Shown: piece after piece, positions 1 through 6,539 of the stretch
Position numbering within the stretch: position 1 is the first letter of the stretch
How the letters are laid out: the number at the start of each line of letters is the position of its first letter
Translations under genes and position numbers: made by a program
The notes under the pieces: model-generated
The model's input: the letters and a program-made list of their open reading frames with translations, nothing else
The model's database searches: none
Told to the model about the DNA's origin: nothing
From: an uncultured Eubacteriales bacterium
GTDB lineage: Bacteria; Bacillota; Clostridia; Monoglobales; Firm-18
Assembly: GCA_905210885.1 (NCBI GenBank)
Contig: CAJLYO010000064.1
Span: 1 to 8,673 of the forward strand
Direction: 5' to 3'
DNA: 8,673 nt

Positions 1-1184
1 CTTCCGCTGCCGCCGGCAGATGATGCGTTACCTTTTTTTACGGTAACTTTAAATTCCTTTGTTATCTCTGCCGCTGCTACAGTAAGCGTAACAACGGCAT
101 CCGATGAAAGCGATGTCCTGTTTACGGACGCTGCACCGTTTAACGGTTCGATAATCGACTTATCGGAGGATTTCCACGTTATTTTCGAGCCGTAGACCGA
201 GCCTGTTTTTGGCAGCGTAAAGCTTTTGCTTGTTCCGTCATAGCTTATTTCAATGCTGTCCAAGTCAACCTGCGCCTTTTGATTATCCGTAAGAGGCGGT
301 ACAACGATATCAAGCTGCTTTTCCCCTGTTTTTGAACCTTTTGAAATCTCGCATTTTAACTTTATTGTTATATCGGCTGTTACTGCACCGCGGTTAACCG
401 AAAGTACTCCGTTTTCAACAGATGCGTATTCGCAGTTTTCCGCAAGACGCCATGAAAGCTGACAGCCGTATTTCCCGACTGAAGGCAATATTACCTTATC
501 GCTGTCTACAACAACCGTAAGCGCGCTTTTTTCTTTTTCTATACTCTCATCGTCGCCTAGGGCATACACAGTAAATTCAAAGCTTTTTACAGCGGAGGCA
601 TCATTAATTTTTGCTGTTGCCGTCAGCTTTATTTTCCTTCCGCCGGCTATAAGTCTGTCGACATACGCCCTGCCGTTTTCAATTGTAACGGCATTGTCGG
701 CACAGCTCCAGGAAAGAAGGCTTCCGTAGCCTGCGGCAACATCAACGCTTTCCGGCAAAACAATATAATCATCTTTTCCGTTATATTCCGGCGAAACCGC
801 AGCAATGTCCCATTTTACCTTTTCATCATCGGAAATATTGCTGTCAAGGTTGATTACGGACCTTTCCGTAAGCTCACCGCTTGCGCTGTTGTAAACCCAA
901 ACATACAGCGTTTCTCCTGCTCCGGCATCGGATATATCGGCAGTAAATTCATATTCTCCGTCATATCCGCTTGTACATTGCCCGATATACAGTGCATTTT
1001 GCAAGACGTCTGTGTATTTTTCAAGCTTAACATCTGCCGCTGTTATAAGAAGTGTAAGCTCGGCGCCGGATTTCTTTACGTTTCCGCGCACGGTAACGAT
1101 ATCGCCGTTTTTTGTCACATCGGCATGCACGACAGCAGAAATGCAAAACATAACAACAAAAATCAAACATAAAATTCTTTTCAT
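1..1184 (-). CDS. Secreted protein with N-terminal beta-sandwich and three atrophied bacterial Ig-like repeats, 3' end beyond window
   Basis: An open frame of 394 complete codons running off the left edge with no stop. Residues 1-21 are a signal peptide (MKRILCLIFVVMF, cleavage likely after VHA). Residues 22-112 form a beta-sandwich of the 'V-x-V-x-G-N-V' and 'S-G-x-D-G-x-Y-x-F' type, common as a stalk domain in clostridial surface proteins. Three repeats at about 126-207, 220-296 and 305-384 resemble the atrophied bacterial Ig domain (aBig type). Each has an 'x-[IF]-x-L-P' strand, a '[GK]-[SCK]-x-[IL]-[ST]-W' strand (LLSWSC, QLSWRL, KITWKSS), and an 'F-x-[FV]-x-V' closing strand. The third is the most typical. 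The sequence ends in NASSAGGSG, a linker that in related proteins often precedes C-terminal SLH repeats; whether it does here lies outside the window. The start has an ideal ribosome binding site. It is likely a wall-associated spacer or binding protein of the same operon. No catalytic motif is visible. Confidence 0.85.
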   Translation of the reverse strand, partial: MKRILCLIFVVMFCISAVVHADVTKNGDIVTVRGNVKKSGAELTLLITAADVKLEKYTDVLQNALYIGQCTSGYDGEYEFTADISDAGAGETLYVWVYNSASGELTERSVINLDSNISDDEKVKWDIAAVSPEYNGKDDYIVLPESVDVAAGYGSLLSWSCADNAVTIENGRAYVDRLIAGGRKIKLTATAKINDASAVKSFEFTVYALGDDESIEKEKSALTVVVDSDKVILPSVGKYGCQLSWRLAENCEYASVENGVLSVNRGAVTADITIKLKCEISKGSKTGEKQLDIVVPPLTDNQKAQVDLDSIEISYDGTSKSFTLPKTGSVYGSKITWKSSDKSIIEPLNGAASVNRTSLSSDAVVTLTVAAAEITKEFKVTVKKGNASSAGGSG

Positions 1185-1188
1185 ATGC

Positions 1189-4100
1189 TTACTCCTTATA
1201 AACAGCTAAAAATCCCGAGTATTCCCACTGCGGCTGGTATGCGTATACAATATCTCCGACCTGAACATCGCTGAGCGTTGTTTTTGAAACGGTTGTACCC
1301 TTTGGATTTCTGTCAATTCTAAACACGTTTGTCTGTCCCTTAACCTGGAGCACGCGCGTAATCGGGCGGAATGTGTCGCCGTCTTCCGTTCTGTAGTACA
1401 GGCTGTGAGAACCGTTATTTGAGCCAAGCCTGTCAAAGTACGAAAATGACGGCATATTTGTGTCGATTACCACGTAATACGGACCCACAGCCTTTACCCT
1501 TCCGTATGAGAAGTTAGTGCTTGACATATTTTGTGATATTTCAACCTGACCCATGATTGTTTTCCGCGTGTAGTTGCCGTAGGGGTACGATTTTTCCGTG
1601 TATGCCTCACCGTTTGCATTTGCGCGTTTTATCAGATTGTTGTCATTTAAAAACTTATCTGTTCCGCTAGGCTCGTCCTCGTAATATCTTCTTGAGGTGT
1701 CACCGTCAAAATATGTGAAAAAGCCATTAATTTCACCTTGCGAATCAAATGAAACGGAGATAAACGCCCCGGGGTTTAAATTGCTTATTGGTGTGCCCTC
1801 GTATGCTCCGTACAAATAATTGTACGTCTTTCCGGTTCTTGCATCACCGCTGCCTTCGTACACTATTGCACCGGCGCCTGCCGCAAAACCGTCCTTAGTG
1901 TAATATCTTAAAATTTTGCCCTCGTCTTTTATTTCGTCAGAGGAACAGAAATATTCATTTACGGTGTTATTGTAATTGCGAAGGGTGATTTTCAACTTTT
2001 CCTCGCCGTTTTCCGAAATTGCCCTTTCGGGCTTACGCTCAACAATACCGCGCACGGTGTAGAGCTTTGCACCGTATTCAAACGCGGAATTATCAATATA
2101 CACCGCTGCCCCCACAGAATAGTCCGGCTTTATGTCATACAGGTGCATAAACCAGAATTTTTCCGTTCCCGGAACCGTCATTTTCATAGCTTTATACAGA
2201 CTCTCGTCAGCGCTCATACTTTCAAAAACATTGCCGTCCACGGCAATATCACCGGGTACAGAAAATACAACCGTAGAGGTTGTCATAACATATTTGTAAT
2301 CTACCAAACGGTGTACGCTTAGATCCGACTCAATATGTCCGGGCACATTGCCCAAGGCGTCGGTTGCGTCCGCTGCCGAATCTCTTACAATTCCGGTAAT
2401 TGCGCCGGTATCGGGGTCAATCTTATATTTTCCGAATGAAAAGCTTTTATCGTCTGCAATGTATTTCCCAATATCAAAATTTGTCCAGTTCATTTCAAGA
2501 CAGTTTTTTCCGCCGTTTACATTCTCCGGCGCGGCAACATTTATCGGCACTCTGCCTCCCATTTTCCCGGAAACGCTTGTGTAAATCGGCGTTTTAACGG
2601 GATTAATCCGCTCAATGCTTCGTATCAGAAAATCCTCCTCGGAATACTGCGCCGTATTCGTTGCGGTCTTTTTTGTTCCGTCGTCATTATACTCCGTAAC
2701 GGGAATACACTCAAATTCAAAATTGGATTTTGCCGTGTATACTCTGGCAACCTTTCCCCAATCGTTTACAACGTATTTAATAAGCTGACGTTTTGCATTG
2801 CCGTTTGCGGCGTCATACAGACTTGAAATTTTGCAAAAGCCATCGGGGGATTTTACCGTAATTTTCTGCTCGTCATTATCGCCGTCAATAACCTGCAGTT
2901 TGTCGCTTACCTCAAAAACAGATATTTTATTATCCTCTGTTAAGATTTTCAAAAGCAGGTTGCCGCCAAGGCCGTTCTCACTGCCGGCGCTTAGGAGATA
3001 TCCGTATTTTTCACCGGTCGCAGTATCGGATAAATATGCAATTTTTTTATCGCTGTTTAAGTAAAAAACATAGTTAAGACCAACGGAAACCGTTTCTTTA
3101 TTACGCCGCCAGAAATCTACGGTTGTATCAAAAACAAGCCCATCCACATCAAATACAGCATAGCTGTCATTTTCATATACGGATATAAGCCGCCCCTCAA
3201 CCTTTGCAAGAAAATCCGAGCCTGAAATTTCACCCGTTGCGATAACTTCGGCATAATTTTTGTCCTTGGAAATTCCAACCTCGATAATATCGTTTTCCGC
3301 AAGGTCGCTTACATCTTTTTTCTCGCCGTTTCTGGTGACCGAAACCTGTCTGAAGTTTTTGTCGGACAAATCAAGATATATAATATCCGCATCTTTTAAA
3401 TATACCTTTTTGTCGCTTGAAACAGATTTTACAACATATGTATCATACAGACTGATTTTTACCGTGTCATAGGTGCCGTCGCCATCGTTATCATACAGCA
3501 GGGCATAGCCGTTCATTTCCGATGCAAGAATATTCAAATCATCGCAGATATCCGCGCCGCCTGCGTATACTCCGTTATAAAATTCACGTGCGAGCGATGA
3601 GATTTCAACCGTTTTCTTTCCTCCGGAAAGCTTAACGGTTACTCCGTCAGCATTTTCCTCCGCTTTATCAACCTTGCCGGGACTGAGCTTAAGCTCATCA
3701 AAGCCTGAACGCGCGGCGGTATAGTATACAACTGTTTTCTCCTCGTTTTTAACTTTATAAAATACCTTTAACTGCGCACCGACATATTCGCTGATGTTCG
3801 TTCCGCCGTCGTTAAATACTTCCCCTTCTATCTGCACCTCGCCGTCTGCCGCAGCATGACCTGAATAAATGTTTGTACGGCTGTTTGCATTTACAAGACC
3901 GTTCACCGTTTCTATGCCGTGAAGCTTAAAAAGGGTGGTTTTTTCGTCCTGCTGCATATAACCGCCTTTGTTAAGCATAAAAGAAACATCAAAGGAATTA
4001 TAGATTAAAGCGGCGGCAGCTTCCAAAGTCACACTTCCTTCAGCGCCGCTTACACCGGTGGTAATGCCAAGGTTTTGAGCTGCCGAGTAATACCCCGACG

Positions 4101-4569
4101 GATATCCGCCAAGGCTTTCTGCGAGCTCACCATACCCCAAGACACATACAATAACTTTCAAAAGGTGGCTGTATTCTATATCGTCATCCGGCATAAAATA
4201 TCCGTTTTCCGCCGTCATAATATTCATATTTACGGCAAGCTTTACAAAATTTAAGTACGGGTCATCCTCCGGAACATCGGCAAACTTCATGCCTGTCACA
4301 GCTTCGGCGGATATGCCCGGTGCTCTTAAGTTTACCGCAATCATGGCAAGCATTTTTCTTGAAATCTTTGCGTCTTTTCCCAAAACGGTTTCGTCTCCGG
4401 CGTCAAAAATTCCGATTCTGCTCAGAAAATCATATTTCCCCTCACGGTCCATAAAGGTTTTGATTTCACCCTGTGCGTACGCCCTCGGCAGCGCTCCGCA
4501 CAGGCACATACAAAGGGCAATGCATACCGCAAGCACGCTGCGCAAAGCATGTAAGTATCTGTTTTTCAT
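1189..4569 (-). CDS. Large secreted surface protein with degenerate N-terminal SLH-like repeats, remainder unknown
   Basis: A 1126-residue protein. Residues 1-32 are a Sec signal peptide (KNRYLHALR, a Cys-rich hydrophobic core, likely cleavage after AYA). Residues about 45-198 hold three SLH-like repeats. The first ends ISRKMLAMIAVNL. The second is the clearest, with MKFADVPEDDPYLNFVKLAV, then FMPDDDIEYSHLLKVI. The third runs AAQNLGITTGVSG to VTLEAAAALIYNSF. SLH repeats bind secondary cell-wall polymer and hold proteins on Gram-positive envelopes. The usual TRAE-type motif is preserved only in part (SRKM, EYSH, TLEA), so anchoring may be weak or changed. The rest, about 205-1126, is beta-rich, acidic and aromatic, with no catalytic family I recognise. 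It includes a calcium-loop-like D-N-D-G-D-G-T-Y-D at 360-368. It lies 22 bp after the GH99-like gene and 4 bp before the Ig-like gene, so it is co-transcribed with both. A structural or glycan-binding surface role is likely but inferred. Confidence 0.85.
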   Translation of the reverse strand: MKNRYLHALRSVLAVCIALCMCLCGALPRAYAQGEIKTFMDREGKYDFLSRIGIFDAGDETVLGKDAKISRKMLAMIAVNLRAPGISAEAVTGMKFADVPEDDPYLNFVKLAVNMNIMTAENGYFMPDDDIEYSHLLKVIVCVLGYGELAESLGGYPSGYYSAAQNLGITTGVSGAEGSVTLEAAAALIYNSFDVSFMLNKGGYMQQDEKTTLFKLHGIETVNGLVNANSRTNIYSGHAAADGEVQIEGEVFNDGGTNISEYVGAQLKVFYKVKNEEKTVVYYTAARSGFDELKLSPGKVDKAEENADGVTVKLSGGKKTVEISSLAREFYNGVYAGGADICDDLNILASEMNGYALLYDNDGDGTYDTVKISLYDTYVVKSVSSDKKVYLKDADIIYLDLSDKNFRQVSVTRNGEKKDVSDLAENDIIEVGISKDKNYAEVIATGEISGSDFLAKVEGRLISVYENDSYAVFDVDGLVFDTTVDFWRRNKETVSVGLNYVFYLNSDKKIAYLSDTATGEKYGYLLSAGSENGLGGNLLLKILTEDNKISVFEVSDKLQVIDGDNDEQKITVKSPDGFCKISSLYDAANGNAKRQLIKYVVNDWGKVARVYTAKSNFEFECIPVTEYNDDGTKKTATNTAQYSEEDFLIRSIERINPVKTPIYTSVSGKMGGRVPINVAAPENVNGGKNCLEMNWTNFDIGKYIADDKSFSFGKYKIDPDTGAITGIVRDSAADATDALGNVPGHIESDLSVHRLVDYKYVMTTSTVVFSVPGDIAVDGNVFESMSADESLYKAMKMTVPGTEKFWFMHLYDIKPDYSVGAAVYIDNSAFEYGAKLYTVRGIVERKPERAISENGEEKLKITLRNYNNTVNEYFCSSDEIKDEGKILRYYTKDGFAAGAGAIVYEGSGDARTGKTYNYLYGAYEGTPISNLNPGAFISVSFDSQGEINGFFTYFDGDTSRRYYEDEPSGTDKFLNDNNLIKRANANGEAYTEKSYPYGNYTRKTIMGQVEISQNMSSTNFSYGRVKAVGPYYVVIDTNMPSFSYFDRLGSNNGSHSLYYRTEDGDTFRPITRVLQVKGQTNVFRIDRNPKGTTVSKTTLSDVQVGDIVYAYQPQWEYSGFLAVYKE
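1192..1197 (-). promoter_or_regulatory. Ribosome binding site of the Ig-like protein gene, inside the upstream coding sequence
   Basis: AAGGAG on the minus strand encodes the last two residues (Lys-Glu) of the SLH-type protein and lies 7 nt before the ATG at 1182-1184. The stop codon and next start are only 4 bp apart, so translation is probably coupled. Confidence 0.85.
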
Positions 4570-4581
4570 ATCATTTTCATG

Positions 4582-4587
4582 CCTTTC
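4582..4587 (-). promoter_or_regulatory. Ribosome binding site of the SLH-type gene, followed by three closely spaced ATGs
   Basis: The minus strand reads GAAAGG. Three ATGs follow at 4578-4580, 4572-4574 and 4567-4569. The first two share a frame that stops after M-K-M-I, with its TGA overlapping the third ATG as ATGA. Only the third opens the long gene and its signal peptide. Its spacing of 12 nt is long, whereas the second ATG has a near-ideal 7 nt. Confidence 0.55.
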
Positions 4588-4591
4588 TTAA

Positions 4592-6472
4592 TTATTTGTC
4601 CTTTATAACAGCGTCGCGTATCGCCTCGAGATATGCAAAGCCGTTTTTCATATTTGGCTGAAGTCCGGGACCGCCCTCTGCCCATTCCGACATATTGTAG
4701 CAGGTTATAACCTTCGGCAAAACAGAACCTTCCTTATATAGCTGTTCCATAGCTTCATTTAAAAGCTTGGAGAAATTCTCGGGCGAATGACCGGGATGCC
4801 GCCATTTGCTTGGGTGAGGGTCATGTGTATCGGCGGCGGTAAATACGTTTAAAATATAGTTTTCGTCTGCGGGCCACTGCTGATTATTTAACATTTCTTC
4901 ATAAGTGTAGCCTGCGCCGTAGCCGCCTTCGTATTTTGCATTAAAGCGATAAACTCCGTTTTCCTTTAAATCGGCGTCCTCAGGATCAAAACGCTCATCA
5001 AAATGACGTGCAAATATTGCGATACCGTCATACCCCTGCTCTTTAAACCAACCAGCAAGTTCTTTATAAAATGCCGCAGCATTTTTTGCACCGTCGTAGT
5101 TGTCAAAAACGCCCGGCACTGCCATTTCTTCGTGAATATAAATAACAGGGTATTTGCCGCCGTTGATATCCATAATATAGGGATTTTCTTTATGTGAAAA
5201 ATAAGTTTTTTCAATAACCTCACGCCAGTTTGCTCTTATTTTTGCTTCATCGGCTGTGTGGTCCTCGCCTTTTCGCACGTAATTAATATGCATTGTCATT
5301 ATATATTTAATCTTTTCAAAGTTCGGAGTTTCGTTAAACAGCTCGTAAATCCAATGAGCAAGAGCGCCGGGCTTTTCCCAATCGGTATAATCCGTTGTAT
5401 ACAAAACCGCGCCGGTTACACCGTATTCCTTTAGCCAGTAGCACTGCCAGTCAAGAATTTTCGGGTCATCACCGCGGTAATACCCAAGCATCGGGTGACG
5501 TTCGGGGTCATACAGAGCGTAAGGGTCTTTGCTGCCCGCACCGGCGTTATGATAATTCCACGTCCAGTAATACCAGCCTTTCCATGCCGAGGCTCTCTGC
5601 CTTGTAAACTCAAGCCCGAAATCGTTGTACCAATGCACTATAAAATCCGCTTTGGTATCGTACTTCGACTCGGAAAGCGGCGGAGAAACGATATTTCCGT
5701 CCGTAATCGGTACGGTGTCCGTTGCAGTGTAGCGCTCAAGGTGACCTTGCTGCAGCCCCACAAAATTCCCGAAATCGTCAAAATTCATAATCGGTTCATC
5801 GGATAAATCGTTATGAATAATTACTCCGTCATTTGATTCAAAACGCACACCGCCGGACAGGTTGAGATTTGCACCGTTAAAGCGGTAAACGCCGTTGGGG
5901 TAATACACCCGTTTTCCCGTATTGTGCGCCCTCCTTATTGCAGAGGTGCACTCCTTTACACCGCCGGGGTCCGCCCCGAAGTCAAGCACGTTAACCTCTT
6001 CGTTGTCCGCCCAGCGTTCCGTATTTAATCGGCGCTCCTTCGGAATTTTGGCGCTGTCTGCGGTAATATACACGTTCGGCGCCTTCCATTCCGTTTTATA
6101 ACCCATATTTTCACTTATAAACCTCAGCGGAACATATGTTCTGCCGTTTTCCTCATACGGAGCGGAAGCAAGCTTAACCGTCTTTCCGTCAATTACCGCT
6201 TTGCATTTGCCGATTTCAAGCACGATTGATTTTTTGCCTTCAACGGTAACTGTATTTTTGCCGTCGCGCTCCCAGTATACCTTACAGCCCAAAGCCTGCG
6301 CCGCGTATCTTAAAGGTATCATTGTGACGTTATCGTCATTTACATAGGGTACGGCAGCGTCAAACTCGATTTTTTCGCCGTCAACAAAAACCTCTGTAGA
6401 TTCTTTTGCGCCGACAACGGGGCAAAGAAAAAGCACGGCGGTTATTAAAAGCATGCATATTTTTTTAGTCAT
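4592..6472 (-). CDS. Secreted probable glycoside hydrolase: copper-amine-oxidase-N-like module, pectate-lyase-like cap, GH99/WbsX-like domain
   Basis: A 626-residue secreted protein, probably cleaving an extracellular glycan. Residues 1-22 are a signal peptide (cleavage near VVGA). Residues 27-130 are a copper-amine-oxidase N-terminal-like module (PF07833 type), seen as two 'V-[MP]-x-P-L-R-[FY]-x-[AS]' units (TMIPLRYAAQALG and YVPLRFISENMG) each followed by a 'V-x-W/T-E-W' strand; it is a surface or wall-associated module, not an oxidase. Residues 160-221 match the start of the Pectate_lyase_3 beta-helix (VNVLDFGADPGG, then VYYPNGVYRF), but the helix does not continue. From about 276 the sequence is aromatic-rich and resembles the GH99/WbsX-like fold: HPMLGYYRGDDPKILDWQ, YGVTGAVLY, YDGIAIF, and near the end YNMSEWAEGGPGLQP plus GFAYLEAI. 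In GH99 enzymes two catalytic glutamates lie three apart in an E-W-x-E motif, here E596 and E599. Known GH99 enzymes are endo-alpha-mannosidases/mannanases, but WbsX-like members are diverse, so substrate is not assigned. Confidence 0.8.
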   Translation of the reverse strand: MTKKICMLLITAVLFLCPVVGAKESTEVFVDGEKIEFDAAVPYVNDDNVTMIPLRYAAQALGCKVYWERDGKNTVTVEGKKSIVLEIGKCKAVIDGKTVKLASAPYEENGRTYVPLRFISENMGYKTEWKAPNVYITADSAKIPKERRLNTERWADNEEVNVLDFGADPGGVKECTSAIRRAHNTGKRVYYPNGVYRFNGANLNLSGGVRFESNDGVIIHNDLSDEPIMNFDDFGNFVGLQQGHLERYTATDTVPITDGNIVSPPLSESKYDTKADFIVHWYNDFGLEFTRQRASAWKGWYYWTWNYHNAGAGSKDPYALYDPERHPMLGYYRGDDPKILDWQCYWLKEYGVTGAVLYTTDYTDWEKPGALAHWIYELFNETPNFEKIKYIMTMHINYVRKGEDHTADEAKIRANWREVIEKTYFSHKENPYIMDINGGKYPVIYIHEEMAVPGVFDNYDGAKNAAAFYKELAGWFKEQGYDGIAIFARHFDERFDPEDADLKENGVYRFNAKYEGGYGAGYTYEEMLNNQQWPADENYILNVFTAADTHDPHPSKWRHPGHSPENFSKLLNEAMEQLYKEGSVLPKVITCYNMSEWAEGGPGLQPNMKNGFAYLEAIRDAVIKDK

Positions 6473-6478
6473 AACATT

Positions 6479-6485
6479 CTCCTTT
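6479..6485 (-). promoter_or_regulatory. Ribosome binding site that decides the start of the GH99-like gene
   Basis: The minus strand reads AAAGGAG, with 6 nt before the ATG at 6470-6472. This start gives a clean signal peptide (MTKKICMLLITAVLF). A farther in-frame ATG at 6545-6547 lies inside the previous gene, lacks a ribosome binding site and would put 25 non-signal-like residues in front. Confidence 0.85.
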
Positions 6486-6499
6486 GCCTGACCGGCAAA
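6483..6499 (-). promoter_or_regulatory. Small hairpin abutting the ribosome binding site of the GH99-like gene
   Basis: On the transcribed strand UUUGCC (6499-6494) can pair with GGCAAA (6488-6483) around the five-base loop GGUCA. The 3' arm runs into the Shine-Dalgarno AAAGGAG (6485-6479), so its AAA would be paired while GGAG stays free. This could modulate translation of the downstream gene. The pairing is seen in the sequence; the regulatory effect is inference. The upstream UUUUGCC could alternatively pair with GGCA at the end of the previous gene. Confidence 0.4.
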
Positions 6500-6506
6500 A
6501 TGCTTT

Positions 6507-6532
6507 CGGAGCTGCAAAAATATGCAGCCCCG
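6507..6532 (-). other. Strong intercistronic hairpin between the discoidin and GH99-like genes
   Basis: On the transcribed strand, CGGGGCUGCA (6532-6523) pairs with UGCAGCUCCG (6516-6507) around a six-base loop UAUUUU. This gives 10 pairs, nine Watson-Crick and one G-U. It begins 7 nt after the stop codon at 6540-6542. No U-tract follows directly (the next bases are AAAGCAUUUU), so it is not a typical intrinsic terminator. An mRNA-processing, stability or partial attenuation role is inferred. Confidence 0.6.
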
Positions 6533-6539
6533 TAAATGC

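Noticed and set aside
4489..4569. Lipoprotein signal in the Cys-rich leader of the SLH-type protein
   Set aside because: Four cysteines occur in the hydrophobic core, but none is preceded by a lipobox such as L-[AST]-[GAS]; a normal signal peptidase I site (AYA) follows. The other complete genes likewise lack a lipobox.
6083..6394. Copper amine oxidase enzyme activity for the N-terminal module
   Set aside because: Only the N-terminal-like non-catalytic module is present; no topaquinone or copper-binding catalytic domain follows.
6507..6532. Intrinsic transcription terminator
   Set aside because: The stem is strong but no run of U follows directly, and the next gene continues on the same strand with its own ribosome binding site; called only as an intercistronic hairpin.
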